Notes: generated by a model from the sequence alone, not told the origin. 64,000 bases of DNA from CADEEN01 sp963840805 (GCA_963840805.1 CAWJAJ010000002.1:124001-188000), one strand, 5' to 3'; counted from the first letter of the stretch, positions 35,483 to 44,880 are shown. Made by a program: numbers and translations.

Positions 35483-36748
35483 ATGAGCCAGGTACCCGGA
35501 ACACCGCTCGCGCCTGGACCTTCACTGACGGTCCACGACGACCTGCCACACGAGGCCTGGCGCGTCGTCGACACCGGCCTCGGCGAAGCCAACGAGGCGG
35601 CGGCGCCGTTGCACGAGGTGCGGCCACTGTCGGCCTTCGCGCGCCTGGCGTCCGGCGAAGTCATCGGCGGCGCCATCGGCCGCACCTGGGGCGATTGCTG
35701 CGAGTTGCAGCAGTTGTGGGTCAGCCCGGCATACCGGCGCCAAGGCATCGGTGGGCGGATCGTGCGTGCGTTCGAGGAGCGCGCTCAAGAACGTGGTTGC
35801 CACACCTACTACCTCGAAACCTTCAGCTTCCAGGCCCCTTCGCTGTACCGCTCGCTGGGCTATGAGGTCAGGCTCGAGTTGCAGGGGTTCTCGCCGGGCG
35901 TCGCCAAGTACGTCATGGTGCGCCAGGCCGGCGTGAACATCCGTCCCGCCGAGCCCCGCATGACCGCTCTGCTCTCGGCCACGCCCCAGCACCTTCAGGA
36001 GCGCCTGGCCGGCCTGGCCCGGGAACTGGCGCGCCGCGATGACGCCCTGGCGCTGCTCGCGCTGGGCTCCACGGGCCGCGACACCGATCGGCTCGATGCC
36101 TGGTCCGACCTCGACTTCTTCGTGCTCGTGCGCGACGGCGCCAAGCGCGGCTACATCGATCGCCTGGACTGGCTGGCGGCCACCCACCCGCTCGCGTGGC
36201 ACTTCCAGAACACGGCCGACGGCCACAAGGTGCTGATGGCCGACGGCGTGTTCTGCGAGTTCGCCGTGTTCGAGATGCACGAACTGAGCCGGATTCCGTA
36301 CGCGCCGGGCCGCTTCGTCTGGCGACGCGACGAGGTCGACGAAGCGCTGGCGTGCCCGACGCAGCCGCTGCCCTCGCCGCACGGCGCACCGTGGCTCGTC
36401 GGCGAAGCCCTGTCGAACCTGATCGTCGGCCTGCAGCGGCACGCGCGAGGCGAGAAGCTGGCCGCGATGCGCATGGTGCAGGTCCAGGCACTGGATCGCG
36501 TGCTGGAGTTCCTGGAGACGCTGCAACCGGCAGCCCACGAAGCGCACGCACGGCGCGATCCGTTCAACGTCGACCGGCGCATCGAAGCGCGCAACCCGCA
36601 GGCGGCTGCGGCCTTGCCCACCTGGGCCGGCGGCTACACGGGTACGGTGCCGGCCGCGTTGGCCCTGCTGGCCTGCCTGGAGGCCCACGGCGTCGTGCCG
36701 GCGGTTGTCTCCGAGCGCATCGCGGCGCTGGCCGACTCGGCGCGCTGA
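35483..36748 (+). CDS. GNAT acetyltransferase joined to a nucleotidyltransferase
   Basis: One 421-codon frame with two enzymes. Residues ~25-155 are a GNAT domain (LQQLWVSPAYRRQGIGGRIV; TFSFQAPSLYRSLGYEV). Residues ~160-421 are a nucleotidyltransferase of the aminoglycoside-adenylyltransferase-like fold, with LLALGSTGRDTDRLDAWSDL then DFFVLV giving the GS...D.D metal motif, and GVFCEFAVFEMHE. A MTALLSATPQH start at 35960 could begin a separate gene; a one-base shift would end the GNAT part at a TGA near 35935. Possible drug modification is only a family hint. Confidence 0.85.
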   Translation: MSQVPGTPLAPGPSLTVHDDLPHEAWRVVDTGLGEANEAAAPLHEVRPLSAFARLASGEVIGGAIGRTWGDCCELQQLWVSPAYRRQGIGGRIVRAFEERAQERGCHTYYLETFSFQAPSLYRSLGYEVRLELQGFSPGVAKYVMVRQAGVNIRPAEPRMTALLSATPQHLQERLAGLARELARRDDALALLALGSTGRDTDRLDAWSDLDFFVLVRDGAKRGYIDRLDWLAATHPLAWHFQNTADGHKVLMADGVFCEFAVFEMHELSRIPYAPGRFVWRRDEVDEALACPTQPLPSPHGAPWLVGEALSNLIVGLQRHARGEKLAAMRMVQVQALDRVLEFLETLQPAAHEAHARRDPFNVDRRIEARNPQAAAALPTWAGGYTGTVPAALALLACLEAHGVVPAVVSERIAALADSAR

Positions 36749-36825
36749 GCTGCGGTTCACCCGCGCCCGCTTGGTGCAAACTGCGGCGGCGACGCCGGAG
36801 ATCGGCATCACACCGGGAGTCGGCC

Positions 36826-37215
36826 ATGGGAATTCGAGTCGTTCGCCTCGGCAGCGCCAGAGCCACCGACGAGGGCCTGCGCATCGGCACGGTGCGTCGC
36901 CCACCGCGGGGCGTGCCGAAGACGGCATTCGCAGCGCAGGACTGGTACGACGTGTGGTTCCCGAACCTGGCCCCGAGCGTCGAGACCATGAAGCTCGGGC
37001 AGGCCGCGCAATCACCCGCGCAGTGGGCGGCATTCACCCGGCAGTACCGCAGCGAGATGGCGCGGCCGGAGAACGCTCACGCACTTCGCTTGCTCGCATC
37101 GCTGTCGCACCAGACGAGTTTCTCGGTCGGTTGCTACTGCGAGAACGAGGCGCACTGCCATCGATCGGTGCTGCGGTCGCTGCTGGCCGAGGCGGGCGCC
37201 GCAATCGAGTCATGA
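36826..37215 (+). CDS. DUF488 family protein
   Basis: 129 residues from ATG 36826. Family features: WYDVWFPNLAPSVETMK, FTRQYRSEMARPENAHALRL and the cysteine-containing end FSVGCYCENEAHCHRSVL, as in DUF488 proteins (YeaO-like). Function unknown. Located between acetyltransferase genes on the same strand. Confidence 0.85.
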   Translation: MGIRVVRLGSARATDEGLRIGTVRRPPRGVPKTAFAAQDWYDVWFPNLAPSVETMKLGQAAQSPAQWAAFTRQYRSEMARPENAHALRLLASLSHQTSFSVGCYCENEAHCHRSVLRSLLAEAGAAIES

Positions 37216-37262
37216 GCGTCGACATCGTCTGCCCTGGCCACCATGGCGATTGAGCGTGCCCG

Positions 37263-38315
37263 ATGACGGCCCTGGCCCCGATGAGCCCGGCGGTGTTTGC
37301 CGAATTCCGCGAGTCCTCCGTGGTGGGCTATGCGCAAGAGAATGTCGCCTCGGGCCGCTGGCCGGCCGACGGGGCCGTCGAGCGGGCTCGCGACGAGTTC
37401 GACAGCCTGCTGCCGCAAGGCCTCGCGACACCGGAACACCACCTGTTCGAGATCCGCTCGTCCGCAGCGGGCACGCGTGTCGGCTTCCTCTGGTTCGCCG
37501 TTCAGGAGCGGCACGGCCTGCGCGGCGCCTATGTCTACGACGTCGAGATCCAGGCCGAATACCGGCGCCGCGGCCACGCGAGGCGCGCGTTCCAGGCGCT
37601 CGAGCCGATCGTCGCCGCGCTGGGCCTGTCCAGCATCGGCCTTCACGTGTTCGGCCACAACGCCGGCGCGCAGGCCCTGTACCGGCAACTCGGCTACGCT
37701 GTCACCGGCATCAACATGCTCAAGACGCTCGATGGGCCGGGCCGGCCCGTGCCTGTGAACGGGATGCTCGCGGCCGCGCGCGTCGAACCCTGGATCCCGA
37801 AACCCCTGTGGAGACGAACGATGTCAATTGCCCCTTGGCCGGTTCCTTTGCTGCTTGCCGCCGCGCTGTCGGCCAACGCACAGGACGGCACCTTCCAGTC
37901 CCGGTCACTGACCCCGGAAACCGCGCTCGTGGCCGCGCGCGCCGCACTCGAGGCCTGCCGAAAGCAGGGATTCCAGGTGGCCGTGGCCGTGACCGACCGC
38001 GCCGGCATCACGCAGGTCCTGCTGCGCGATCGCTTCGCCGGGCCGCACACCGTCGAGGTTGCGTCGAACAAGGCCTGGACCGCCGTGAGCTTCAGAACCT
38101 CGACCGCCGCGATCGCCGCCGAGACGCAGCCCGGGCGCCCGATGAGCGGGCTGCGCAGCCTGCCGCGATTTCTCGCCGCGGGCGGCGGGCAGGCGATCGA
38201 AGCCGGCGGCAGCATCCTGGGTGCGATCGGCGTCTCGGGGGGGCCCAACGGCGAGGCCGACGACAGTTGTGGATCGGCCGGCATCAAGGCCATCGCCGAT
38301 GCGATCGAGTTCTGA
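37263..38315 (+). CDS. GNAT acetyltransferase running in frame into an HbpS/GlcG protein
   Basis: A 350-codon frame. Residues 1-~160 are a GNAT domain (YDVEIQAEYRRRGHARRAFQ; HNAGAQALYRQLGYAV). From Met187 (ATG 37821) the sequence starts afresh with a signal peptide (PWPVPLLLAAALSANAQ) and an HbpS/GlcG haem-binding-type domain (SLTPETALVAARAALEACRK; RFAGPHTVEVASNKAWTAVS; GGSILGAIGVSGG). A buried signal peptide makes a real fusion unlikely; two adjacent genes whose separating stop was lost by an indel, the second being 37821-38315, is my preferred reading. Confidence 0.75.
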   Translation: MTALAPMSPAVFAEFRESSVVGYAQENVASGRWPADGAVERARDEFDSLLPQGLATPEHHLFEIRSSAAGTRVGFLWFAVQERHGLRGAYVYDVEIQAEYRRRGHARRAFQALEPIVAALGLSSIGLHVFGHNAGAQALYRQLGYAVTGINMLKTLDGPGRPVPVNGMLAAARVEPWIPKPLWRRTMSIAPWPVPLLLAAALSANAQDGTFQSRSLTPETALVAARAALEACRKQGFQVAVAVTDRAGITQVLLRDRFAGPHTVEVASNKAWTAVSFRTSTAAIAAETQPGRPMSGLRSLPRFLAAGGGQAIEAGGSILGAIGVSGGPNGEADDSCGSAGIKAIADAIEF

Positions 38316-38395
38316 TCCGCCGCGCCGCCGAGCGGCCCGCGGGCGGCTTCGCCGGTCGCGCCAGCGGCCGCGTCGACGCTGAGCGCGCAGCACGC

Positions 38396-38908
38396 ATGAA
38401 CGTCATCGCCACCGACAGCCTCACGCTGGAGCCGCAAGTGGCGGCACACGCAGAGGCCATGTTCGGCGTGCTCAGCGATCCGGCGATCTATACGTACGAG
38501 AACGAGCCCCCGCCGTCGCTGGCGTGGTTGCGCGATCGCTTTGCCAGGCTCGAATCACGCTGCTCGCCGGACGGGCAGGAGCAATGGCTGAACTGGGTGA
38601 TCCGCCTGCCGACGTCGGAGCTCGCCGGCTATGTGCAGGCCACGGTGCACGGCAACGGCAGCGCCGCCATCGCCTACGAGCTGGCCAGTGCGTACTGGGG
38701 ACGCGGGCTGGCGCGCCAGGCCGTGCAGGCGATGATCGGTGAACTCGTGTCGCACCACCGGGTGCGCCGCCTGTCGGCCGTGCTCAAGCGCGAGAATGCG
38801 CGCTCGCTGCGCCTGCTCGAGCGGCTCGGCTTCGCGCCGGCGACGCCCGAGCAGCACATCGAGCACCCCGTCGATCCGGACGAACTGCTGATGCAACGCG
38901 AGATCATG
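38396..38908 (+). CDS. GNAT acetyltransferase (end uncertain)
   Basis: About 170 residues from ATG 38396 (MNVIATDSLTLEPQVAAHAE). RimJ/RimL-type features: AYELASAYWGRGLARQAVQA for acetyl-CoA and RLSAVLKRENARSLRLLERL. No stop precedes the next domain: the frame passes through REIMSAAESDL, where a TGA overlaps the next ATG in the neighbouring frame, so the natural end is probably at 38909. Confidence 0.8.
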
Positions 38909-39314
38909 AGCGCTGCCGAGTCGGATCTCGCGGCGCTTCTGCGCGCGCTGCAGCCCGTCAGGAACGGCGGCACCTACGTCTATGCCTCGCTGCCGCCAGG
39001 CGCCGACGTCGCTGCTTGCGCCGCCGTGGCCGCGATCCGCGAGAAGCGAGGGCTGGACCGTGGTCGTGGAAGAAGCCCAGGCGCGGCGGGCCGGACTGCA
39101 GGCGCTGTTCCGCTGCGCGTGGATCACGCTCGAGGTGCACTCGGATCTTCAGGCCATCGGCCTCACCGCGGCCGTCGCCGCCGCGCTGAGCCAGGCCGAC
39201 ATCGCCTGCAACGTCATCGCCGGCGCGCATCACGATCACCTCTTCGTCCCCGTCGAATCCACCGACCGGGCCATGACCGCGTTGCAGGCGTTGCAGCAGA
39301 GCGTTGCCTGTTAG
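38906..39314 (+). CDS. ACT-domain-like protein, one frameshift
   Basis: From ATG 38906 (MSAAESDLAALLRALQPVRN) through GGTYVYASLPPGADVAAC, then after a one-base shift near 39048 to TVVVEEAQARRAGL, AWITLEVHSDLQAIGLTAAV and CNVIAGAHHDHLFVPVE, ending at 39314. The second half looks like an ACT domain of the DUF2241/CASTOR-type group, small amino-acid sensors. Function unknown. Confidence 0.7.
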
Positions 39315-39387
39315 CGCCGACCGCGATGCGCGAGCGCCTTGCCGGCTGGGCCAGCGTGTGCCCACAGGCCGATGCCAGAATCGGCGC

Positions 39388-40862
39388 ATGGTCGTGAGGC
39401 AATGGCGGCACTGGGCCCCGTGGGCAGGGATCGGCCTTGTCGTCGGTGCCGCGGGCGCGGTGTGGATCGCGCGCGGCGAACTGGCCGCGCAGCGCGAGGC
39501 CTTCGACACCGATGCGCGCATCGCGCACCGCCTGCTCAGCCAGCGTGCCGTCGAGCACGACGCCATCCTGGCCACGCTGGCGCTGCTGCAACCCGGCGAC
39601 GACGCGCGGCCCGCGCCGCGCCTGCTCGCGTTGTACCCGCAGCTGCTGCGCGTCGAACGGCGCGAGCGCGACGCCGCGTGGCCGCAGCCGGCCTGGGCTT
39701 CCGCCGAGGCGCAGTCGCGGCGCGAGCAGCGCGCCGTGCTGGCGCAGGCCACGCAGAGCGGCCCGGCCGAGGGCCGCTTCGTCATCGTGCGCGCGGCCGA
39801 GCCGGCGGCCTATGCGCTGGAAGTCGACATCCCGCGCATGGTGCCGTGGGCCGATTGGCCGCTGCCCCGCGATGGCGCGGTGCGCGCCGAGCTGGCGCTC
39901 GGTGACCGGCGCTGGACCTTGCAGGCCGGCCGTCCGGGCGAGGGGCCCTGGCGGCTGGCATTCAGCAAGCACCTGGCCGCCGAGAGCCAGCCGTTCGACC
40001 TGCAACTCAGCCGCACGCTCGGCTGGTCGGCACTGCCGTGGGCGCGCATGGCCGGCTGGCTGGCCGCCGTGGGCGCGGTGCTCGCGCTCGGCGCACTGGT
40101 GCAGCGCCAGCGCAGCGAACGCCGGCGCGCCGAGGAGCTGCTGCGCCTGGGCCAGGTGGCGCGCCTGAACACGCTGGGCGAGCTCGCCGCCGGCCTGGCG
40201 CACGAGTTGAACCAGCCGCTGACGGCGCTGCTGGCCAGCACCCAGGCGGCGGCGCGGCTGATCGACGACGACCCGCCCGAACTGGCCACCGCGCGCGAGG
40301 CGATGGCCCACGCGGCGGCGCAGGCCAAGCGCGCCGCCGACGTGGTGCAGCGGCTGCGCCGCGCCGTCGAGCGGCCCGATCGCAGTGCGGCGCTGCAGGC
40401 GGTGCGGCTGGACGCGGCGGTGCGCAACGCGCTGTACCTGCTCGAGCCCGAATGCCGCCGCCACGGCGTGGTGCCGAGCCTGGACGCCGGAAGCGAACCG
40501 CTCGACGTGCTGGCCGACCCGGTGGGCCTGGAGCAGGTCGTGCACAACCTGCTCGACCAATGCGCTGCAGGCGCTGGCCCAGGTGCCGCCGGCCGAGCGC
40601 CGGCTGTCGCTGGCCCTCGCGCGCCAGGGCGGCAGGCCGTACTCGCCGTGCGCGACAGCGGGCCGGGCATCGCGCCGGAGAACCTGCCGCGGGTCTTCGA
40701 GCCGTTCTTCACCACGCGCAGCGGCGGGCTGGGCCTCGGCCTGAGCCTGTGCGCACTCGCTGGCCGAAGGCATTGGCGGCACCCTGACCGCGCGACCACG
40801 CCGCGCCGCGCGGCGCGGAATTCCGGCTCACGCTGCCGCTGGCCACCGCGCCGACGCCATGA
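39388..40862 (+). CDS. Sensor histidine kinase, frameshifts in the ATPase domain
   Basis: From ATG 39388. A membrane helix (WAPWAGIGLVVGAAGAVWIA), an extracytoplasmic sensor of ~200 residues, a second helix (MAGWLAAVGAVLALGALVQ), then the H-box GLAHELNQPLTALLASTQAA. The N-box appears as an extra C turns NLLDNALQA out of frame near 40558; a compensating missing C near 40635 restores VRDSGPGIAPENLP and FEPFFTTRSGGLGLGLSL, and a further shift near 40755 precedes the end. Stop TGA at 40860 overlaps the regulator start. All catalytic boxes exist. Confidence 0.82.
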
Positions 40863-41497
40863 GCCTCGCGCAGTCGCCGCTGATCCACCTGGTCGACGAC
40901 GATGCGGCGGTGCGCCACGGCCTGGCGCTGCTGATCGGCAGCGTCGGCCTGCGCGTGCAGCGCCTGGGCCGATCCGCAGGCGTTTCTCGACGGCTTCGAC
41001 CGCCGCGACATCGGCGCCATCGTGCTCGACGTGCGCATGCCCGGCATCAGCGGCCTGGCGGTGCTCGACCGCCTGGTCGCCGACGGCGTCGACCTGCCGG
41101 TGATCATGCTCACCGGCCACGGCACGGTGGAGATGTGCCGCCGCGCCTTCAAGGCCGGCGCGGCCGAGTTCCTCGAGAAGCCGGTCGACGACGAGCAGCT
41201 GCTCGAAGCGCTGCAGCACGCGGTGCGCACGCATGTGCGATCGCGCGAGCGGCGCGCTGCCGACGGCGCCGCGGCCGCGCGCTATGCGCAGCTGTCGCCG
41301 CGCGAGCGCGAGGTGCTGGGCGCTGATCGTCGAGGGCCTGACCAACAAGGAGATCGGCCGCGCGCTGGCGCTGTCGCCGCGCACGGTGGAGGCGCACCGC
41401 GCGCACCTGTTCGACAAGCTCGCCGCGCCGTCGCTGGCGCAGCTGATCCGCCAGTACGCGGCGCTGGTCGAGCGCGGCGACGGCGCGCACCGCGTAG
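40859..41497 (+). CDS. FixJ/LuxR-type response regulator, frameshifts
   Basis: Partner of the kinase, overlapping it by 4 bp. From ATG 40859: IHLVDDDAAVRHGLALLIGS (acidic pocket), an extra G near 40967, then AIVLDVRMPGISGLAVLDRL with the phospho-Asp, LPVIMLTGHGTVEMC and EFLEKPVDD; an extra G near 41329 precedes VEGLTNKEIGRALALSPRTV, the LuxR helix-turn-helix. The end is set at TAG 41495, which gives the usual 212 residues and a net frame of zero, but is uncertain. Confidence 0.78.
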
Positions 41498-41509
41498 TTC
41501 TACGCGGTG
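41488..41509. promoter_or_regulatory. Perfect 22-bp inverted repeat after the regulator gene
   Basis: CACCGCGTAG-TT-CTACGCGGTG has 10-bp perfect arms. It lies 115 bp before the HbpS-like gene and overlaps the presumed end of the regulator gene. Either an operator for the response regulator or a hairpin in the mRNA; there is no T-run, so a classical terminator is unlikely. Confidence 0.4.
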
Positions 41510-41623
41510 CCCGGCGTAGCCGCACGAATGGCGGCGCGACGGCCGGTTTTCTACAGTGCCGGCACGGTCGCGGCAACGATGCGCAGCGGCCGCCAACCCA
41601 TCGAACACCCGAGGAACGAACCG

Positions 41624-42116
41624 ATGTCGAAGACCCTGAAGTTGAGCGCCCTGGCCCTGCTGGCCGCCACCACGCTGGCCCAGGCCCAGGCGGTGCGCAG
41701 CGAGAAGAACATGTCGCTGGAACTGGCCACCCAGATCGCCGCCGCCGGCGTGGCCGCCTGCCAGGCCAACGGCTACGCCGTGACCGACCACCGTGGTCGA
41801 CCGCGCCGGCGGCGTGCGCGCCGTGCAGCGCGCCGACAACGCCGGCCCGCACACGCTCGAAGCCAGCCGCCTGAAGGCCTACACCTCGGCGTCGGCGAAG
41901 AACACCACGCTGGCGATGATGGACGGCGCGCAGAAGAATCCCGGCGCGGCCAACCTGGTCGACATCCCCGGCTTCCTGCTGCTCGGCGGCGGCGTGCCGG
42001 TGAAGGTGGGCAACGACGTGATCGGCGCCGTCGGCATCGGCGGCGCGCCCGGCGGCCACCTCGACGAGCAGTGCGCGCTGGCCGCGCTCGACAAGGTCAA
42101 GGACGCGCTGAAGTGA
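41624..42116 (+). CDS. HbpS/GlcG-family secreted protein, one frameshift
   Basis: From ATG 41624: signal peptide (LKLSALALLAATTLAQAQA), then SLELATQIAAAGVAACQANG; a one-base shift near 41790 leads to VVDRAGGVRAVQRADNAGP, KAYTSASAKNTTLAMMD and GGGVPVKVGNDVIGAVGIGG, ending at 42116. The family includes haem-binding HbpS of the Streptomyces SenS-SenR system and GlcG. Lying behind a two-component system, it may be its target or an accessory sensor. Confidence 0.82.
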
Positions 42117-42236
42117 ACCACCCCCGTAGCGGCTTCGCCGCTCCCCCTCGAGGGGGCGCCGCTGGCGGACCGGCAAAGCCGGATCCGCGGCGGCTGCTTG
42201 GGAAGAGTCCTGTTCATGCACCGAGGGTGTCGCTTG
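42117..42236. repeat. G+C-rich dispersed repeat
   Basis: Contains GTAGCGGCTTCGCCGCTCCC and CCTCGAGGGGGCGCCGCTGG, then CCGCGGCGGCTGCTTGGGAA. Same sequence type as 14841 and 19970. Separates the HbpS-like gene from the ankyrin gene; no gene within. Confidence 0.5.
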
Positions 42237-42257
42237 GCACCATGGAGAACTGAAGTG

Positions 42258-42943
42258 ATGCTGCCACGCCGCACCCTGCTCGCCTGGTTGGCCGCCGCGC
42301 CGTGGGCCGCGTGGGCACAGACCGCGCCGCGCGCCGACGAGGTGGCGCGCTACTCGCCGCTGCACGCGGCGGCGCACCGCGGCGACCTGGCGGCCCTGCG
42401 CCACGCGCCTGGCGGCGGGCGCCGACGTGAACGGCCGCGACGGCCATGGCCGCACGCCGCTGCACGTGGCCACGTTCGCGCGCCAGCGCGAGGCGATCAA
42501 GGCGCTGGCGGCCGCCGGTGCCGGCCTCGGCCTGCTCGAGAACGACCGCTACGACGCGGTGACGATTGCCGCGGTGGCCGACGACGAGGAGACGCCTGCG
42601 CGTGCTGCTCGCGCTCGGCGCCAGCGCCGGGCTGACGACGAGCCGCTACGACGGCACCGCGCTGATCGCCGCGGCGCACCTCGGCCACGACGGCGTGGTA
42701 CGCCAACTGATCGCCGCCGGCGCGCCGCTCGACCATGTCAACAACCTGCACTGGACGGCGGTGATCGAATCCATCGTGCTCGGCAACGGCGGCCCACGCC
42801 ACCAGGCCACGCTGAAGGCGCTGGTCGATGCCAGGGCCAACCTGCAGCTCGCCGACCGCAGCGGACGCACACCGCTGGCGCTGGCGCGCGAGCGCGGGTA
42901 CCAAGCCATGGAACAGATGCTGCTGAAAGCCGGTGCACGCTGA
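42258..42943 (+). CDS. Ankyrin-repeat protein, exported, two frameshifts
   Basis: From ATG 42258 with a signal peptide (RRTLLAWLAAAPWAAWAQTA). Ankyrin repeats follow: RYSPLHAAAHRGDLAALRHA, then after a shift near 42410 GRDGHGRTPLHVATFARQRE, and after another near 42596 GTALIAAAHLGHDGVVRQLI, WTAVIESIVLGNGGPRHQAT and RSGRTPLALARERGYQAMEQ. Ends at 42943. Periplasmic ankyrin proteins of this kind often occur with oxidoreductases; binding partner unknown. Confidence 0.8.
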
Positions 42944-42969
42944 CGGCTGCCGCCCGGATCGGAGGGAGA

Positions 42970-44448
42970 ATGTCCGGTTTCCACCTGCCACTCCTGCCGA
43001 CCATGACCGCTCCGAGCTACCCCCACACCCAACTGTTCATCGACGGCCAATGGTGCGACGCTGCCGACGGCCGCACGCTGCCGGTCGTCAACCCGGCCAC
43101 CGGCGCCGAAATCGGCCGCGTCGCCCACGCCGGCATCGCCGATCTCGACCGTGCGCTGGCCGCCACGCAAAAGGGCTTCGCGACCTGGCGCAATACGCCG
43201 GCGATCGAGCGCGCGAAGTTGATGCGCCAGGCCGCCGCGCTGGTGCGCGAGCGCGCCGATGCGATCGCGGCGTCGATGTCGCAGGAACAGGGCAAGCCGC
43301 TGGCCGAAGCCAAGGGCGAGACGCTGTCGGCGGCCGACATCATCGAGTGGTTCGCCGACGAGAGCCGGCGCATCTACGGCCGCGTCGTGCCGCCGCGCAA
43401 CATGGCGGTGCAGCAACTGGTGCTGAAGGAGCCGGTGGGCCCGGTGGCGGCGTTCACGCCGTGGAACTTCCCGATCAACCAGGTGGTGCGCAAGGTCTGC
43501 GCCGCGCTGTCGACGGGCTGCTCGATCATCGTCAAGGCGCCGGAGGAAACGCCGGCCTCACCGGCGGGGCTGATCAAGGCCTTCGCCGATGCCGGCGTGC
43601 CGGCCGGCGTGATCGGCCTGGTCTACGGCAACCCGGCCGAGATCTCGGGCTACCTGATCCCGCACCCGGTGATCCGCAAGATCACCTTCACCGGCTCGAC
43701 GCCGGTGGGCAAGCAACTGGCCGCGATGGCCGGCCAGCACATGAAGCGCGCGACGATGGAACTCGGCGGCCACGCGCCGGTGATCGTCGCCGAAGATGCC
43801 GACATCGCCCAGGCGGTGAAGGCCGCCGGCGCGGCCAAGTTCCGCAATGCCGGCCAGGTGTGCATCTCGCCGACGCGCTTCCTGGTTCACAACAGCATCC
43901 GCGGCGACTTCGAGCGCGCACTGGTGGCGCAGACGCAGAAGCTCAAGGTCGGCGAAGGCCTGGCCGACGGCACGACGATGGGCCCGCTGGCCAACCCGCG
44001 ACGCCTGGCCGCGATGCAGCAGATCACCGAAGACGCGGTCAAGCGCGGCGCCAAGGTGGCCACCGGCGGCGAGCGCATCGGCTCGGCCGGCAACTTCTTC
44101 GCGCCGACGGTGCTGACCGAAGTGCCGCTGGACGCGATGGTGTTCAATCAGGAGCCGTTCGGCCCGCTGGCCGCGGTGCGCGGCTTCGACACGCTCGACG
44201 AGGCGATCGCCGAGAGCAACCGCCTGCCGTTCGGCCTGGCCAGCTATGCCTACACGCGCTCGCTGGCGACCGCGCACGCGCTGTCTCAGCGGCTCGAGGT
44301 CGGCATGCTGTGGGTCAACCAGCCGGCGCTGGCCGTGCCCGAAATGCCGTTCGGCGGCGTCAAGGATTCGGGTTACGGCAGCGAGGGTGGACCCGAGGCG
44401 CTCGACGCCTACCTGGTGACCAAGTCAGTGTCGATCCTGATGAGCTGA
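42970..44448 (+). CDS. NAD(P)-dependent aldehyde dehydrogenase (succinate-semialdehyde type)
   Basis: 492 residues from ATG 42970, with GGAGGGAG just upstream; ATG 43003 (MTAPSYPHTQLF) is an equally good start. Rossmann and catalytic motifs: TPWNFPINQVVRKVCAAL, KITFTGSTPVGKQLA, catalytic Glu in ATMELGGHAPVIVAEDAD and the nucleophile in FRNAGQVCISPTRF. EMPFGGVKDSGYGSEGG near the end is characteristic of the succinate-semialdehyde dehydrogenase branch. Substrate not certain. Confidence 0.92.
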   Translation: MSGFHLPLLPTMTAPSYPHTQLFIDGQWCDAADGRTLPVVNPATGAEIGRVAHAGIADLDRALAATQKGFATWRNTPAIERAKLMRQAAALVRERADAIAASMSQEQGKPLAEAKGETLSAADIIEWFADESRRIYGRVVPPRNMAVQQLVLKEPVGPVAAFTPWNFPINQVVRKVCAALSTGCSIIVKAPEETPASPAGLIKAFADAGVPAGVIGLVYGNPAEISGYLIPHPVIRKITFTGSTPVGKQLAAMAGQHMKRATMELGGHAPVIVAEDADIAQAVKAAGAAKFRNAGQVCISPTRFLVHNSIRGDFERALVAQTQKLKVGEGLADGTTMGPLANPRRLAAMQQITEDAVKRGAKVATGGERIGSAGNFFAPTVLTEVPLDAMVFNQEPFGPLAAVRGFDTLDEAIAESNRLPFGLASYAYTRSLATAHALSQRLEVGMLWVNQPALAVPEMPFGGVKDSGYGSEGGPEALDAYLVTKSVSILMS

Positions 44449-44529
44449 CCGCCGCGGATGCGTTCGCGCGCGAGGTGCCGCGCCAGCGCCGGGCCGCCCG
44501 TTGCCGGCAGCGGGGCGGCAACGGGGCGA

Positions 44530-44880
44530 CAACGGGGCAGCCGGGCCGGGCACGGCGCTTAGGTTCGGCGGTCTTCGCTGCGCTCAGACTGCCCTGCGCT
44601 GCGCGGGTCCGTGGCCCCGTCGCTCAACTCGCTGCGTTCACTTCGCTCACTGCGCTCGAACAGTCGCGACGAGTCAGAGCACGAAGCGCGCTGCGCGCGC
44701 GGGCCCCGGCCCCTGTGCTGCTCGGCGCCTCACATGCGCGCCGTGCCCGGCCCGGCTGCCCCGTTGCAGAACCGAAGGTGGCGTTCGGGACGTCGAACTC
44801 CGACCCTGTTGCCGCCTTGCTCGCGCCGATGCAAGCACGACAAAGCGGTCGCTCGCAAACGGCCCCATTGGGCCGACACG
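44530..44880. repeat. Dispersed repeat, copy A (inverted copy at 61190-61488)
   Basis: The 456-bp gap after the aldehyde dehydrogenase is mostly this repeat: CGGCGCTTAGGTTCGGCGGT, TCAGACTGCCCTGCGCTGCG, CACTTCGCTCACTGCGCTCG, CAGTCGCGACGAGTCAGAGC, CCTTGCTCGCGCCGATGCAA. The same sequence occurs inverted at 61190-61488, shorter by about 65 bp. Frames through it give a Ser/Arg-rich pseudo-protein; no real gene. Confidence 0.85.

Noticed and set aside
36039..36236. Antisense and alternate frames over the GNAT-nucleotidyltransferase gene
   Set aside because: They lack motifs and are produced by the strong codon-position G+C bias.
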